Below, one piece after another: positions 1-8,071 of a DNA stretch of 56,768 nucleotides. The notes under the pieces were generated by a model. It was not told the DNA's origin. It saw only the letters and a list, made by a program, of their open reading frames with translations, and ran no database searches. Location: positions 1-56,768 of the forward strand of contig JAAYAY010000219.1 of assembly GCA_012719125.1 (NCBI GenBank), read 5' to 3'. The position numbers and the translations under genes are program-made. The stretch's first letter is position 1. Each line of letters starts with the position of its first letter. Source of the DNA: Planctomycetaceae bacterium. Lineage in GTDB: Bacteria > Planctomycetota > Planctomycetia > Pirellulales > Thermoguttaceae.

Positions 1-103
1 GATTTCCATACCAGGTTGTTCCATTCATGCCTGTAAAATGACGGACTTCGACGAAGGGCGCAACCCCCCTTTTGGAAAAACATCAGGTAGCGGAATGTGA
101 GTT

Positions 104-187
104 TAACCCGCTGCCGCAGGCGAGGTCGTTCACCGACTACAGGCCGCTTTGGGATGGTTGGCAATCCTCGCCTGCGGCAGCGGGTTA
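104..187. repeat. Long inverted repeat (22-bp arms)
   Basis: Perfect arms at 104-125 and 166-187 surround a 40-base centre. The arm core is CGCTGCCGCAGGCGAGG. It encodes nothing plausible and resembles a dispersed palindromic element. Confidence 0.75.
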
Positions 188-444
188 GACGATTCTGCCG
201 CAAAGGTTTTGGTTCCCTGCACCACCCCGAAGTGGCGCTGTTCAATTCCGCAAGCGGACGCCGCCATTTTTGCCGCTCATGGCGGTCGCTGCAAGCTGAA
301 AAGAGCAATACGGCGCCGGACGCGTCCTAGAATCGCTGCTTCCGCAGAATTCGTGGGAGAGTTTGTGCCGTCAAGACCGAAGACCTGTCAGGGTCTTTCG
401 CAAGCCGACACGCAATTGGAGAATCCCTTGCCTGTGTGTGAAAG

Positions 445-507
445 GTGGATCAGAGAAGAGGCACCGGTACTCAGTTCCGAAGTACCGGTGCCTCTTCTCT
501 GATCCAC
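445..507. repeat. Perfect hairpin repeat (26-bp arms)
   Basis: Arms at 445-470 and 482-507 are perfect complements around an 11-base loop; the arm core is GAAGAGGCACCGGTAC. It may act as a bidirectional RNA hairpin behind the minus-strand gene ending at 620. It is probably a dispersed planctomycete repeat. Confidence 0.8.
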
Positions 508-619
508 GTCTTTTCGGCCAAGTGTGCACATCCGCGCCATCGGCGTGCTGCATGGGCTATTCGTAGATGGCTTCGACTGTACCAGCGAATTCTGCGGAAG
601 AGCCCAAGATCAGCCCCTG

Positions 620-1351
620 CTACTTCTGCTTGGTGAACATCAGCCAGACTCCCTGGCCGACCTTGGGATCGTCGGCAGAAATGGCGCCCTTTCCGGCCAC
701 CTCGAACTCCGGAATCTTGGCCTGCGCGGCCCACTCGTGCATCTGCTCGGGACGGCGAACCTCGACGAAATGCTGCCACTTCTCGGCGTCGTCGCCGTGG
801 AGCCTCTCCTTGCGGATCCGGATCAACTCATCGACGGCCTCTTTCGGGTAGCCGCTGCCTGCCCCGCCGCCGATCATGGCCTTGCCGCCGGGGCGGAGGA
901 CTCGATAGACCTCCTGCAATCCCTTGGCCTGGTCGGACCAGAAGAAGATCGAACCGCGGCTGACGAGCAGATCGACCGAGTTGTCGGGAAACGGTAGTTT
1001 CTCCGCCACACCCACCACGGCCGACAGCCGGTGGGCCAATCTCTTCTCCCTGGCAAGTTCGAGTCCTTGGGCCAAGGAGTCGGCGTTTGGATCGACCATG
1101 ATCACCGGGTTGTCGGTCGCCTCCACGAGCGGGATGGTGAGCTGCCCCTTGCCGGCCCCCAGGTCGACCCAGAAGCCCTTCTCGGGTTCGCAGTATTTGA
1201 GAATGTCCTTGACGTTGTAAGGATACCGGTCGGGGAGCGATCGCTCGCTGTTGATGCCCTTGGGGGCCTTCGGTTGCTGGGCAAAGGCCGGACACGGCGC
1301 GAAAACGAAACCGGAAATAATGACGAGAGCGGCGATTACCCGAATGCCCAT
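620..1351 (-). CDS. Exported class I SAM-dependent methyltransferase
   Basis: A 243-residue protein with a class I methyltransferase fold. The SAM-binding motif I reads VDLGAGKGQ, followed by an acidic MVDPNAD strand end and a later LRPGGKAMIGGG segment typical of the family. The first ~25 residues (MGIRVIAALVIISG...AFAQQ) look like a cleavable signal peptide ending at AFA. The ATG at 1351 was chosen because AGAGG lies just upstream and the signal peptide starts there; the frame extends further but without a ribosome site. An exported SAM enzyme is odd because SAM is cytoplasmic. It is the last gene of the minus-strand train, 89 bases after the peroxiredoxin. The substrate is unknown. Confidence 0.8.
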   Translation of the reverse strand: MGIRVIAALVIISGFVFAPCPAFAQQPKAPKGINSERSLPDRYPYNVKDILKYCEPEKGFWVDLGAGKGQLTIPLVEATDNPVIMVDPNADSLAQGLELAREKRLAHRLSAVVGVAEKLPFPDNSVDLLVSRGSIFFWSDQAKGLQEVYRVLRPGGKAMIGGGAGSGYPKEAVDELIRIRKERLHGDDAEKWQHFVEVRRPEQMHEWAAQAKIPEFEVAGKGAISADDPKVGQGVWLMFTKQK

Positions 1352-1440
1352 GGCGTACCTCTGAAGTTGCAGCTCGTGTGATTGCCTGGACTGGCGGGCT
1401 GCCGCGGCCAGAGCACGGCAGCCCGCGTCCAGATTCAGGT

Positions 1441-2178
1441 TTACTTCCACATGGGCGGAAGGTCAAGCTTGCCCTTGGGAATTTCTCGCAGGCACATGAA
1501 CCAATCGAGGCACTTGGCGTCGCCCTTCCCCTCGACGCGCTCTTGAGCCACGCCGCAGGAGCCGGGCGGCGGGACGATCACGTCGTCGCCCGGCTGCCAG
1601 TCGGCCGGAGTGGCGACCTTGTGCTTGTCGGCGGTCTGCATGGCCACGATCATTCGCAGGATTTCCTGGAAGTTTCTGCCCATGCTCGACGGGTAATAGA
1701 GGACGGCCCTGACCTTCGCCTCGGGGTCCATGATGAACACGGCTCGCACGGCGTGCGAATCGTCGGCCGAAGCATGGACCATACCGTACTTGCGGGCGAC
1801 GTCCATCTTCAAGTCGGCGATCACCGGGAAGGTGACCTCGACGTTCTCCATGCCCTTGTACTTGATCTTCTCCTTGATCGTCCGCAGCCAGGCGATGTGG
1901 CTGAAGTTGCTGTCGATCGACAGGCCGATCAGTTTGCAGTTGAGGGCCTCGAACTGGGGCATCAGGGTGGCGAAGGTCATGAACTCGGTCGTGCAGACCG
2001 GCGTGAAGTCGGCGGGATGGCTGAAAAGAATCGCCCACTTCCCCTGGTAGTCGTCGGGAAACCGAATCGGTCCTTGGGTCGTAACGGCCTCGAAGGCCGG
2101 GGCGGTTTCGCCGATCAAGGGGATTCTGACAACTTCCGCTGCGGAAGTCTCGGCAGGTGCGTTTTGTGCTGTGGTCAT
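1441..2178 (-). CDS. Peroxiredoxin, Prx6-like
   Basis: A 245-residue thiol peroxidase of the AhpC/TSA superfamily that should reduce H2O2 and organic peroxides in the cytoplasm. The peroxidatic cysteine is Cys62 in PVCTTE, and the length plus the long C-terminal domain place it in the Prx6 group. It has several C-terminal cysteines (GSCGVAQ, AKCLDWFMC), like archaeal Prx6 enzymes that use extra cysteines for resolution. The ATG at 2178 follows a GAGGA site. It lies 56 bases after the di-haem peroxidase gene, so the pair looks like one peroxide-defence unit at the end of the metal-cofactor train. Confidence 0.9.
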   Translation of the reverse strand: MTTAQNAPAETSAAEVVRIPLIGETAPAFEAVTTQGPIRFPDDYQGKWAILFSHPADFTPVCTTEFMTFATLMPQFEALNCKLIGLSIDSNFSHIAWLRTIKEKIKYKGMENVEVTFPVIADLKMDVARKYGMVHASADDSHAVRAVFIMDPEAKVRAVLYYPSSMGRNFQEILRMIVAMQTADKHKVATPADWQPGDDVIVPPPGSCGVAQERVEGKGDAKCLDWFMCLREIPKGKLDLPPMWK

Positions 2179-2234
2179 ACTGTAGGATCCTCGTTTCCAA
2201 GTAGTGAAGTTCATGTGCCGTCAGACAGCAGCGT

Positions 2235-3647
2235 TTATAGGCAGCGCAGGAACGCCACCAAGTCCTTCTTCTCGTCCTCGCTCAGCCTTGTTTCCAGGAC
2301 AACGTCGTGAAATTCCACGGTGTCTTCCAGCGTCAGGAGACGCCCGTCGTGGAGATAGGGGGGCGAATCTTTGATGCCTCGAAGTGGGAACGTCTTGATG
2401 GGTCCGTCGCCGGTCGCCATCCGCCCGTTGTATTCATGAGGCTCGAAGAACCGCTCCGTGTGCAGGTTGTTCATCGAGAGGTCGGTGTAGTACGGCGGCT
2501 TGTGGCATACCGCACAGCGGCCCCGTTCGAAGAACACCTTCTGACCTCGCAACTCGGCCTGAGTGGCCTTCTTCGAATCGAGGGTTCCCAGCAGGTTGAG
2601 CTTCGGCGCCGGCGGGAAGTCGAGAATCGCCATGAACTCCGCCATGAAGTGAACCTGGCTTCCCCGTTCCAGAACGTTCACCCCTTTCTTCGTAGCGATG
2701 ACCGGATCGCCGTCGAAATAGGCCGCCCGTTGCTCGAATTCGGTGAAATCCTCGATGCTCTTCAGGGCCCTCTGGGAGCCAAACAGGCGCTGCACGTTGA
2801 CGCCTCTCAGCGCTGGGGTGTCGAGCCGATGGCGAAATGCTTGCGGGCGGATATCGCCCACCAGGTGGGTGGTCCCGTTGGAGTGTCCATTGACATGGCA
2901 GTCGAAACAGGTGACCCCCATGCTCGGCTTCAGCGAGCGCCGATCGTCGGTGGCATTGAACTGCTGCTGAGGGAACGGGGTCACCAGCAGCCGCAGCCCC
3001 TCCAGTTGCTTGGGGTTCAAGATGCCGTTGAAGAGCTCGAAGTAGTTTTGCAGCGTGACCACCTGTCCCTGGGAAACGTCGCCCAGGTCCGTTCGGGTCG
3101 TCAGGTAGACGGCGGGCGGGAATTCCGGGAGCAGGTGCTCCGGCAGGTCGAAGTCGAGATCGAACCGGGTGAGATCTCGTCCCTCCTGTTTCTGAATCTC
3201 GTCGATGTGGTGTTTGGGAAACACCATGCCGCCTTCAGGGTGATTCGGATGGGGCAGAGGCAGAAAGCCCTTGGGCCAGAGCCCCTTCTGGCGGATTTCT
3301 TCCGGCGACATGGCCGACAAATCTTGCCACGAATTCACGCCGGGCGGCAGCTTCACTCGCACGCCCGCCTGAACCGGCTTGCCGCGCGACATGGCGACGC
3401 CCTCGGCGGGCCGATCGCTCAGGTCGTAGCGTTCCTCCAGCAACTCCATGTGCCGTTGCATGACCTGCTGCTTCGCAGCCGACATTCGTGCGACCGTCGC
3501 GTCGAAACTCTCCTGCATGACCACCGGAGAATAGCTGGTTGCCGGCGGTTCAGCCCATACGGTCGCCGGATGCCAGACGACGGCGCCGACGAACCACAGC
3601 GAGAGAACCGCCGTGGCGGTTCCGAAAAGAACAGTCTTTCGTTTCAT
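2235..3647 (-). CDS. Di-haem cytochrome c peroxidase / MauG family
   Basis: A 470-residue periplasmic protein with an N-terminal signal anchor (residues ~5-32, ending near VWAEPP) and two c-type haem sites, CFDCH at 247-251 and CAVCH at 378-382. The C-terminal part has the FPLRGIKDSPPYLHDGR segment usual in this family, which reduces H2O2 or oxidises a partner protein. It is longer than classical ~330-residue CcpA because of an added N-terminal domain of about 170 residues. The ATG at 3647 has GGAGG eight bases upstream; an ATG 15 bases earlier overlaps that site and is less likely. It sits between a thioesterase gene and the peroxiredoxin gene. Confidence 0.88.
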   Translation of the reverse strand: MKRKTVLFGTATAVLSLWFVGAVVWHPATVWAEPPATSYSPVVMQESFDATVARMSAAKQQVMQRHMELLEERYDLSDRPAEGVAMSRGKPVQAGVRVKLPPGVNSWQDLSAMSPEEIRQKGLWPKGFLPLPHPNHPEGGMVFPKHHIDEIQKQEGRDLTRFDLDFDLPEHLLPEFPPAVYLTTRTDLGDVSQGQVVTLQNYFELFNGILNPKQLEGLRLLVTPFPQQQFNATDDRRSLKPSMGVTCFDCHVNGHSNGTTHLVGDIRPQAFRHRLDTPALRGVNVQRLFGSQRALKSIEDFTEFEQRAAYFDGDPVIATKKGVNVLERGSQVHFMAEFMAILDFPPAPKLNLLGTLDSKKATQAELRGQKVFFERGRCAVCHKPPYYTDLSMNNLHTERFFEPHEYNGRMATGDGPIKTFPLRGIKDSPPYLHDGRLLTLEDTVEFHDVVLETRLSEDEKKDLVAFLRCL

Positions 3648-3716
3648 CGCATCGTCCTCCATTGATCCAAAGTGATAGAAACGGTCAACGATCGCAGAGG
3701 GGCATGCCGAAGACCC

Positions 3717-4226
3717 TCAACTTTCACCCAGTCGCATGGTTTCACCCGGCGAGTACGAGTCGCTTCCCGGAATCCAACCGGCCGGAACCTGCACGGCCAC
3801 CACTTCACCGCGAACGCAAAGCTTGCCCTCGGCCGAAATCGTGGCACTCACGACCACCTTGCGTCCTTTCATTTCCTTCACCTTGCCGCGGATCTCCAAG
3901 GGCACGCCCAGCGGCGTGGGGCGAATGTAGTCGACGTGCAAGGATGCCGTGAGAAAGCGAATCGGCGGATCGGTGTCCATCTCGCGGTTCTCGGCTCGAT
4001 ACATGGCCGCCGCGGCGGTGCCGGTGCCGTGGCAGTCGATGATCGAGGCCAGCAGGCCGCCGTAGACATAGCCGGGCACTGCCATATGATACGGCTCCGG
4101 CTGAAAGGCGGCCACCGTTTCCTCGCCGTCCCAGTAGCTCTTGATCTTCAAGCCTCGTTCATTCAGCCGCCCGCAGCCGTAGCAATGGCTCACCTCGTCG
4201 GGATAATAGTCTTGAAATGCCTTCAT
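3717..4226 (-). CDS. PaaI-like hotdog-fold thioesterase
   Basis: A 169-residue protein with a hotdog-fold pattern: an N-terminal CYGCG pair, then PGYVYGGLLASIIDCHG with the small-residue/Asp helix that carries the PaaI-type catalytic acid, and paired beta strands after it. The family hydrolyses acyl-CoA or related thioesters; the substrate is not predictable. The ATG at 4226 overlaps the stop of the Thi4-like gene in an ATGA junction, which fixes the start and suggests coupled translation. A second hotdog protein of the same kind lies at 7605-8063. The N-terminal Cys pair, also present in that paralogue, could bind metal. Confidence 0.8.
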   Translation of the reverse strand: MKAFQDYYPDEVSHCYGCGRLNERGLKIKSYWDGEETVAAFQPEPYHMAVPGYVYGGLLASIIDCHGTGTAAAAMYRAENREMDTDPPIRFLTASLHVDYIRPTPLGVPLEIRGKVKEMKGRKVVVSATISAEGKLCVRGEVVAVQVPAGWIPGSDSYSPGETMRLGES

Positions 4227-5014
4227 GCCGTCGTCTGCCTGTCCTGCTCGTCCGACACCGCCGCAGCAATCGCTTCGGCCACGCGTTTGCCGGAGAGGAG
4301 CATTCCGCCGAAGATGGGTCCCATCCGCGGGCCCCCCAGAGTGGCGGCGACGCTCATGCCGGAGAGCCACAGACCGGGAAACACCTCGCCCGCCCGATCG
4401 ACGACGAAGGCCTCGCCGGCGGTGGCGTGCATGGGGCCTTCCTGGGCCGAAACGCTCGTGGGCAGCAGCCCGCGGCGGCGGAGGCACTGAACCAGCACGG
4501 CCTCATGGCCGGTGGCGTCGAGCACGGCCTTGGCCGAAAACACGATCGGGTCGACCGGCAGGGCGCCGGCTATGTTCGTGCGGTTGACCACCACACCCGT
4601 GAGCCGCTGGTTCCGGATGCAAACGTCCTCACAGGTCGTGAGATTGAACACGATTACGCCGGCCTGGAGCGCCTTCCAGCACAGCCCGGCGGCCAGTTCC
4701 ACGGCGTCGACGGCATGGAGATTGGCCCGTCGCGGTTGGGAACGGATGCCCATTTCATCGAGCAAGGGGACGGCCTCGTCCTGAACGACGGCCACATTCA
4801 TGGCCATGCCGCCGCCCCAGATCCCTCCGCCGGGCGCCAATCGCTTCTCGAGCACGGTGACCTTGAGGCCGGACTTGGCCAGGAAGTAGGCCGCCACCAG
4901 TCCCGAGGGCCCGGCGCCGACAATGATCACGTCGCTCGCGATGCGATCGAGAAATCTCTCGTGGTACGTGCAAAGAATTGTCTTGGAGATTTCAACTTCG
5001 TCGAGTGAACTCAT
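4223..5014 (-). CDS. thi4: Thi4-family sulfide-dependent thiazole synthase-like protein
   Basis: A 263-residue FAD/NAD-binding protein of the Thi4 family, which makes the ADP-thiazole precursor of thiamine from NAD, glycine and sulfur. The dinucleotide motif is VGAGPSG at ~32-38, followed by EKRLAPGGGIWGGG and, near the C-terminus, GGPRMGPIFGGMLLSGKR, both family signatures. Length matches archaeal and bacterial Thi4. At the sulfur-donor site (Cys in yeast, His in methanogens, just before V/M-DP) this protein appears to have Pro, in GALPVDPI. That placement is aligned from memory and is uncertain. The ATG at 5014 has AAGGAAAGG upstream. Overlap with the next gene suggests coupling to a thioesterase. 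Confidence 0.82.
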   Translation of the reverse strand: MSSLDEVEISKTILCTYHERFLDRIASDVIIVGAGPSGLVAAYFLAKSGLKVTVLEKRLAPGGGIWGGGMAMNVAVVQDEAVPLLDEMGIRSQPRRANLHAVDAVELAAGLCWKALQAGVIVFNLTTCEDVCIRNQRLTGVVVNRTNIAGALPVDPIVFSAKAVLDATGHEAVLVQCLRRRGLLPTSVSAQEGPMHATAGEAFVVDRAGEVFPGLWLSGMSVAATLGGPRMGPIFGGMLLSGKRVAEAIAAAVSDEQDRQTTA

Positions 5015-5059
5015 GTGGCCTTTCCTTCAGCGAAGCTCGTGTGGGTGTCGTGGAATCCG

Positions 5060-5530
5060 TCATCGCAGCAAGAAGGTGCCCCGATAACTCTTGTAGTCTT
5101 CAATCGTGGTTTTGTGAAGAGGGACCAACTCTTGCGGCAACTCCGGCAGCGGAAAGAACCGCAGTTCGGAGCCTTCGACGCCGTCGGCGCGCGGCGATCC
5201 CTCCCTGCGGCGCACGACGAAGGCAATTGCAAAGCAGTAGACTTCGTCGCCGTTGGGATAGGCAAATCTCTGCGACGGGCCGGAATACAGCCCCATCGGT
5301 TCGGCTTCCAGGACGGCAAGCGACGTCTCTTCGGCCACCTCGCGACGGAGCGCATCCAGCGCGGTTTCCCCCAATTCGACGCTTCCGGAAGGCAAGCACC
5401 AGCAGGGCATGTCCAGACGCCGCATGAGAAGTACTTCGCCCTGCGGATTGAGAATCAAGGCTCGGACCCCCGGCACGAGCATCGGGCGATGGCCGACCAA
5501 TTGCCTCATGGTTGCGACGTAGTCGTTCAT
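5060..5530 (-). CDS. Nudix hydrolase
   Basis: A 156-residue Nudix protein. The Nudix box is clear: GSVELGETALDALRREVAEE, with the Gly, the REVAEE Glu cluster and correct spacing. The family hydrolyses nucleoside diphosphates linked to another group, for example ADP-ribose, NADH or oxidised nucleotides. Since the neighbour is a Thi4-like enzyme that acts on NAD-derived ADP-ribose, an ADP-sugar substrate is possible, but that is inference. It is 45 bases before the thi4 start and 64 bases after the CGGC gene. Confidence 0.85.
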   Translation of the reverse strand: MNDYVATMRQLVGHRPMLVPGVRALILNPQGEVLLMRRLDMPCWCLPSGSVELGETALDALRREVAEETSLAVLEAEPMGLYSGPSQRFAYPNGDEVYCFAIAFVVRRREGSPRADGVEGSELRFFPLPELPQELVPLHKTTIEDYKSYRGTFLLR

Positions 5531-5594
5531 AGGTATCCAGCGAGATCTGCGACGGGCTCAATCGGATTTCGGCGGAAAGGACACTCGCCCGCTC

Positions 5595-6041
5595 TCAGTC
5601 GTAGGAAATCCGCGTCTTTTCATCGGCGAGGGTCGGCTGCAACAAGGCTTCCCAATGCGGCGCCTCCCAGGTGCCCAGCCGCTGGTGCGTCAACAAGTAC
5701 TTCTGAGGAATCGGGTGGGTGCCGACGACCACGTCGAGCCCATAGTTTGTGCGAATGAAACTGGAGAATGCCGCAATGCGGGGGCAGGGCGGGTATCCGA
5801 CGATCAATCCGGTCGCCAGGTGGACGACCTCGGCGCCGTTCTTCTTCATTTCAGCCGGCGCATACTCGACGTTTCCACCCGGGCAGCCGCCGCAGGTGGT
5901 GAAGCCGACCAATTCGACCTCTCTACCTTGATAGATGCTGAAGGCGCCTTCGCGGTTACGCATGGCGCGGAGGCATTTTCCTCCGGCACACGTATGATAG
6001 CGGCCGCAGATGATGATTCCGATTTTCACCGGGTCAGGCAT
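5595..6041 (-). CDS. CGGC domain protein
   Basis: A 148-residue protein with the CGGC motif (FTTCGGCPGGNVEY) and an N-terminal CGRYHTCAGGKC cluster, plus a GYPPCPR segment; these cysteines are arranged as in the CGGC-domain family, proposed to bind zinc or another metal. No enzyme activity is established for the family to my knowledge. It follows the membrane-protein gene by 8 bases, so the two are almost certainly co-transcribed. In this locus a metal-handling or sensing role fits, but that is inference from context. Confidence 0.8.
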   Translation of the reverse strand: MPDPVKIGIIICGRYHTCAGGKCLRAMRNREGAFSIYQGREVELVGFTTCGGCPGGNVEYAPAEMKKNGAEVVHLATGLIVGYPPCPRIAAFSSFIRTNYGLDVVVGTHPIPQKYLLTHQRLGTWEAPHWEALLQPTLADEKTRISYD

Positions 6042-6049
6042 ATTGAATC

Positions 6050-6760
6050 CTATTGTTCGGAGGTGTCCACATCACAAACGGCGTCTTGTTCCTGCAAGGT
6101 TTCGTCGGTCGCTTCACCGGGTTGATCGTCTGCAGTTCTCTTGGGGACAAAGAGCAGGGGAAAGACAATATCGCTGGTGCAGCAAGGGATCCACACCGCG
6201 AGGAACAGAAACACGATAATCCCGACGTATCCCAACAAGCCGAAATCGTTGCCCAGGGCCATAGTCATGTGGAACAGCGACGCCCACGTGCTCAGCAGGA
6301 CGTGCCCGGCGTGCGGCAGTCCGGTACGAGGCCAACGATAGCCCAGGAGAATCCCGGCGCAGGCCAGCGGGTTGACCAACCACCATTTCTCAATGAAACC
6401 AAGATGGATCCCGCGGTTGGGCAAGCCAAGCAGGCTTTCGCCCACGTAGGGAATGATGCAATCACTAAGGGTTGCGATGCCCACAGACCCAACATACCCG
6501 ACCAGGATGGTGTTGAACAGGGTGCGCCGGCTGTGGAGCGTGAACATCGCGGTCGTCACCAGCGCGCTGAGCACGACATGAAGCGGATGCAGACTCCAGA
6601 ACAACACGACCGATACAGGGCGCGGCACCTTCAGGACGACAAACGCCGCCATGATGACCACGCCGGTCGCCGCACCCAGCATGGTATAAGGGGCGTGTGC
6701 CCGCAATTCGGCGGAGACGATCGATAACAGTCCGCCTCTGTCAGGAGTAGGAGTCTTCAT
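6050..6760 (-). CDS. Polytopic membrane protein of unknown function
   Basis: A 236-residue integral membrane protein with about six hydrophobic segments between residues ~20 and 210. Polar and metal-ligand-like residues fall within or beside them: SLHPLHVV, LSDCIIPY, HAGHVLL, SLFHMTM and IPCCTSDIVFP. That pattern of His, Cys and Asp in the membrane would suit a metal or small-inorganic transporter, but I do not recognise the family. The C-terminal ~30 residues are acidic and cytoplasmic-looking. The ATG at 6760 overlaps the stop of the upstream metallo-hydrolase gene (ATGA); the frame is open further upstream only inside that gene. Confidence 0.75.
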   Translation of the reverse strand: MKTPTPDRGGLLSIVSAELRAHAPYTMLGAATGVVIMAAFVVLKVPRPVSVVLFWSLHPLHVVLSALVTTAMFTLHSRRTLFNTILVGYVGSVGIATLSDCIIPYVGESLLGLPNRGIHLGFIEKWWLVNPLACAGILLGYRWPRTGLPHAGHVLLSTWASLFHMTMALGNDFGLLGYVGIIVFLFLAVWIPCCTSDIVFPLLFVPKRTADDQPGEATDETLQEQDAVCDVDTSEQ

Positions 6761-7608
6761 GGGTCGAACTGAAATTTGGTTCCCACATGGCAAGGGACGC
6801 ACCGATCGGGCAGCGTGTTCCACAAGGCAAACGTCGCGGTGCGGCCCGTGCAGTGCGCCGGGCCCAAACGGTCGATGTTCAGCTTGCGCAGTTCGTCGAT
6901 CGTTCGCTCAAGGCGGTGCGGCGAGGCGCCGACCAGGTGCATGCCGCCGAACACGGCATGGAGGGGCCGCCCTCCGGTAAGCTGTTGCACGTAGCGCAGC
7001 GTGTTGACGACGCCCGAGTGGGCGCAGCCGAGCAAGACGACGGTGCCCTGAGGCGAGTCGAAGAACAACGCTTGATCGTCCGTGAGCGGATCGGGCTGCT
7101 CGCAGCGGGCGTCCAGAAAGAACGGGCCGCCCGTATCCTCGAAGTCGGCAACTCGCGGCACGGGACCGGTGGCAGTCAAACCGCCCGTCAAGGGCGTCGG
7201 TTTGTCGATCAGGACCAGACGGTCGCGGTGCCCGTTCAGGGCTTGCTGGGCAGCGTCGGGGATGCCGATCGAGCGGGACGTGCCGTCCTGGTTCCTGGCG
7301 AATTTGGGCTTCAGGGCGTCCGGGTGGGCGTAGATGGCGGTCGGCCGGTTGCCTCGCAGGGCGTCAGCCAGGCCCCCCGTGTGGTCGTAATGCCCGTGGC
7401 TGAGGACGATCGTATCGATACGACTCAAGGAGAGATCCAGCCGATAGGCGTTGTTGAGGAGCGCGCCGCCTTGGCCGGTGTCGAACAAGACGCACTGGGA
7501 GCCGGCTTCGATCCAGAAGGCCAGCCCGTGTTCGGCAAGGAGCCCCTGCCCTTCGGCCGTGTTCTCAACCAAAACGGTGATCCGTATCTTTTCTGTCTTC
7601 TCGGTCAT
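6757..7608 (-). CDS. Metallo-beta-lactamase-fold hydrolase (COG1237-like)
   Basis: A 283-residue metallo-beta-lactamase-fold protein. The metal motif is SHGHYDHTGG at ~70, with later ligands in GCAHSG and FGGMHL and a final GPAHCTG, the pattern of the COG1237 group. That group is related to the dihydropterin-linked beta-ribofuranosylaminobenzene phosphate synthase and to flavodiiron-like hydrolases; the reaction here is unknown. It is translationally linked at both ends by ATGA overlaps: its own start overlaps the stop of the membrane-protein partner's predecessor chain at 7605-7608, and its stop overlaps the next start at 6757-6760. Confidence 0.83.
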   Translation of the reverse strand: MTEKTEKIRITVLVENTAEGQGLLAEHGLAFWIEAGSQCVLFDTGQGGALLNNAYRLDLSLSRIDTIVLSHGHYDHTGGLADALRGNRPTAIYAHPDALKPKFARNQDGTSRSIGIPDAAQQALNGHRDRLVLIDKPTPLTGGLTATGPVPRVADFEDTGGPFFLDARCEQPDPLTDDQALFFDSPQGTVVLLGCAHSGVVNTLRYVQQLTGGRPLHAVFGGMHLVGASPHRLERTIDELRKLNIDRLGPAHCTGRTATFALWNTLPDRCVPCHVGTKFQFDP

Positions 7609-8063
7609 CGCGAGTTCCCTCCGAACCAGGACATGGCCTGCTTATCGACGAACCTTGCCTTCCCCTTGGCCACGACGCGTCCCTCCTGGACGACTTCCGC
7701 CGCCAGCCGGTGAACCGGTGAGCCCCCCGATTCGAGCCAGGCCCTGACCACGGCAGGAAGGCTCACCGTCACCGGATGGTGAAACCGAACGTTCAAGTCG
7801 ACGGTGACCGCCGCCAGCCCGTGGGCAAACAGGCAGTTGGTCATGGCTCCGTCGAGCAGCGCGCAGATGATCCCGCCGTGGAGCATTCCCGGATAGCCGG
7901 TGAAAACCGGCTCGCAGGAGAAGCAAGCTTCGACGGCGCCGTCGTGGGAGAGACGAAACTCCAATCCGAGCCCGCCGCCGTTGGCCGGTCCGCACACGAA
8001 ACAGTCGGGGTGGCTCTGCTCGCGGAGGGCGGAAAAGGTTAAGTCACCGCTGGTCTGGCTCAT
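7605..8063 (-). CDS. PaaI-like hotdog-fold thioesterase
   Basis: A 152-residue hotdog protein with an N-terminal CFVCGP pair and the PGMLHGGIICALLDGAMTN helix carrying the catalytic-acid position of PaaI-type thioesterases. The start at 8063 (ATG) lies 8 bases after the upstream NifX-like gene and has a weak GAG site; a TTG 21 bases upstream is possible but would overlap that gene. It resembles the hotdog protein at 3717-4226 in size and in having the CxxC pair. Two such proteins in one cofactor operon is unusual; both may act on thioester- or thiol-linked intermediates, which is speculation. Confidence 0.8.
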   Translation of the reverse strand: MSQTSGDLTFSALREQSHPDCFVCGPANGGGLGLEFRLSHDGAVEACFSCEPVFTGYPGMLHGGIICALLDGAMTNCLFAHGLAAVTVDLNVRFHHPVTVSLPAVVRAWLESGGSPVHRLAAEVVQEGRVVAKGKARFVDKQAMSWFGGNSR

Positions 8064-8071
8064 TCGAACGC

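Larger units (their letters stand above)
1..619. other. Non-coding stretch with two palindromic repeats
   Basis: No convincing gene is visible here; the short open frames on both strands overlap one another and run through inverted repeats. It lies downstream of the last gene of the long minus-strand train, so the repeats may help end transcription, although neither is followed by a T-run. Confidence 0.6.

Noticed and set aside
2307-3665. Long plus-strand open frame (452 codons)
   Set aside because: Antisense to the di-haem peroxidase, which has two haem motifs and a ribosome site; the frame has a shadow-like Arg/Val/Glu-rich composition and no motif.
5015-5758. 247-codon plus-strand frame over the Nudix gene
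   Set aside because: Antisense to a perfect Nudix box; no motif of its own.
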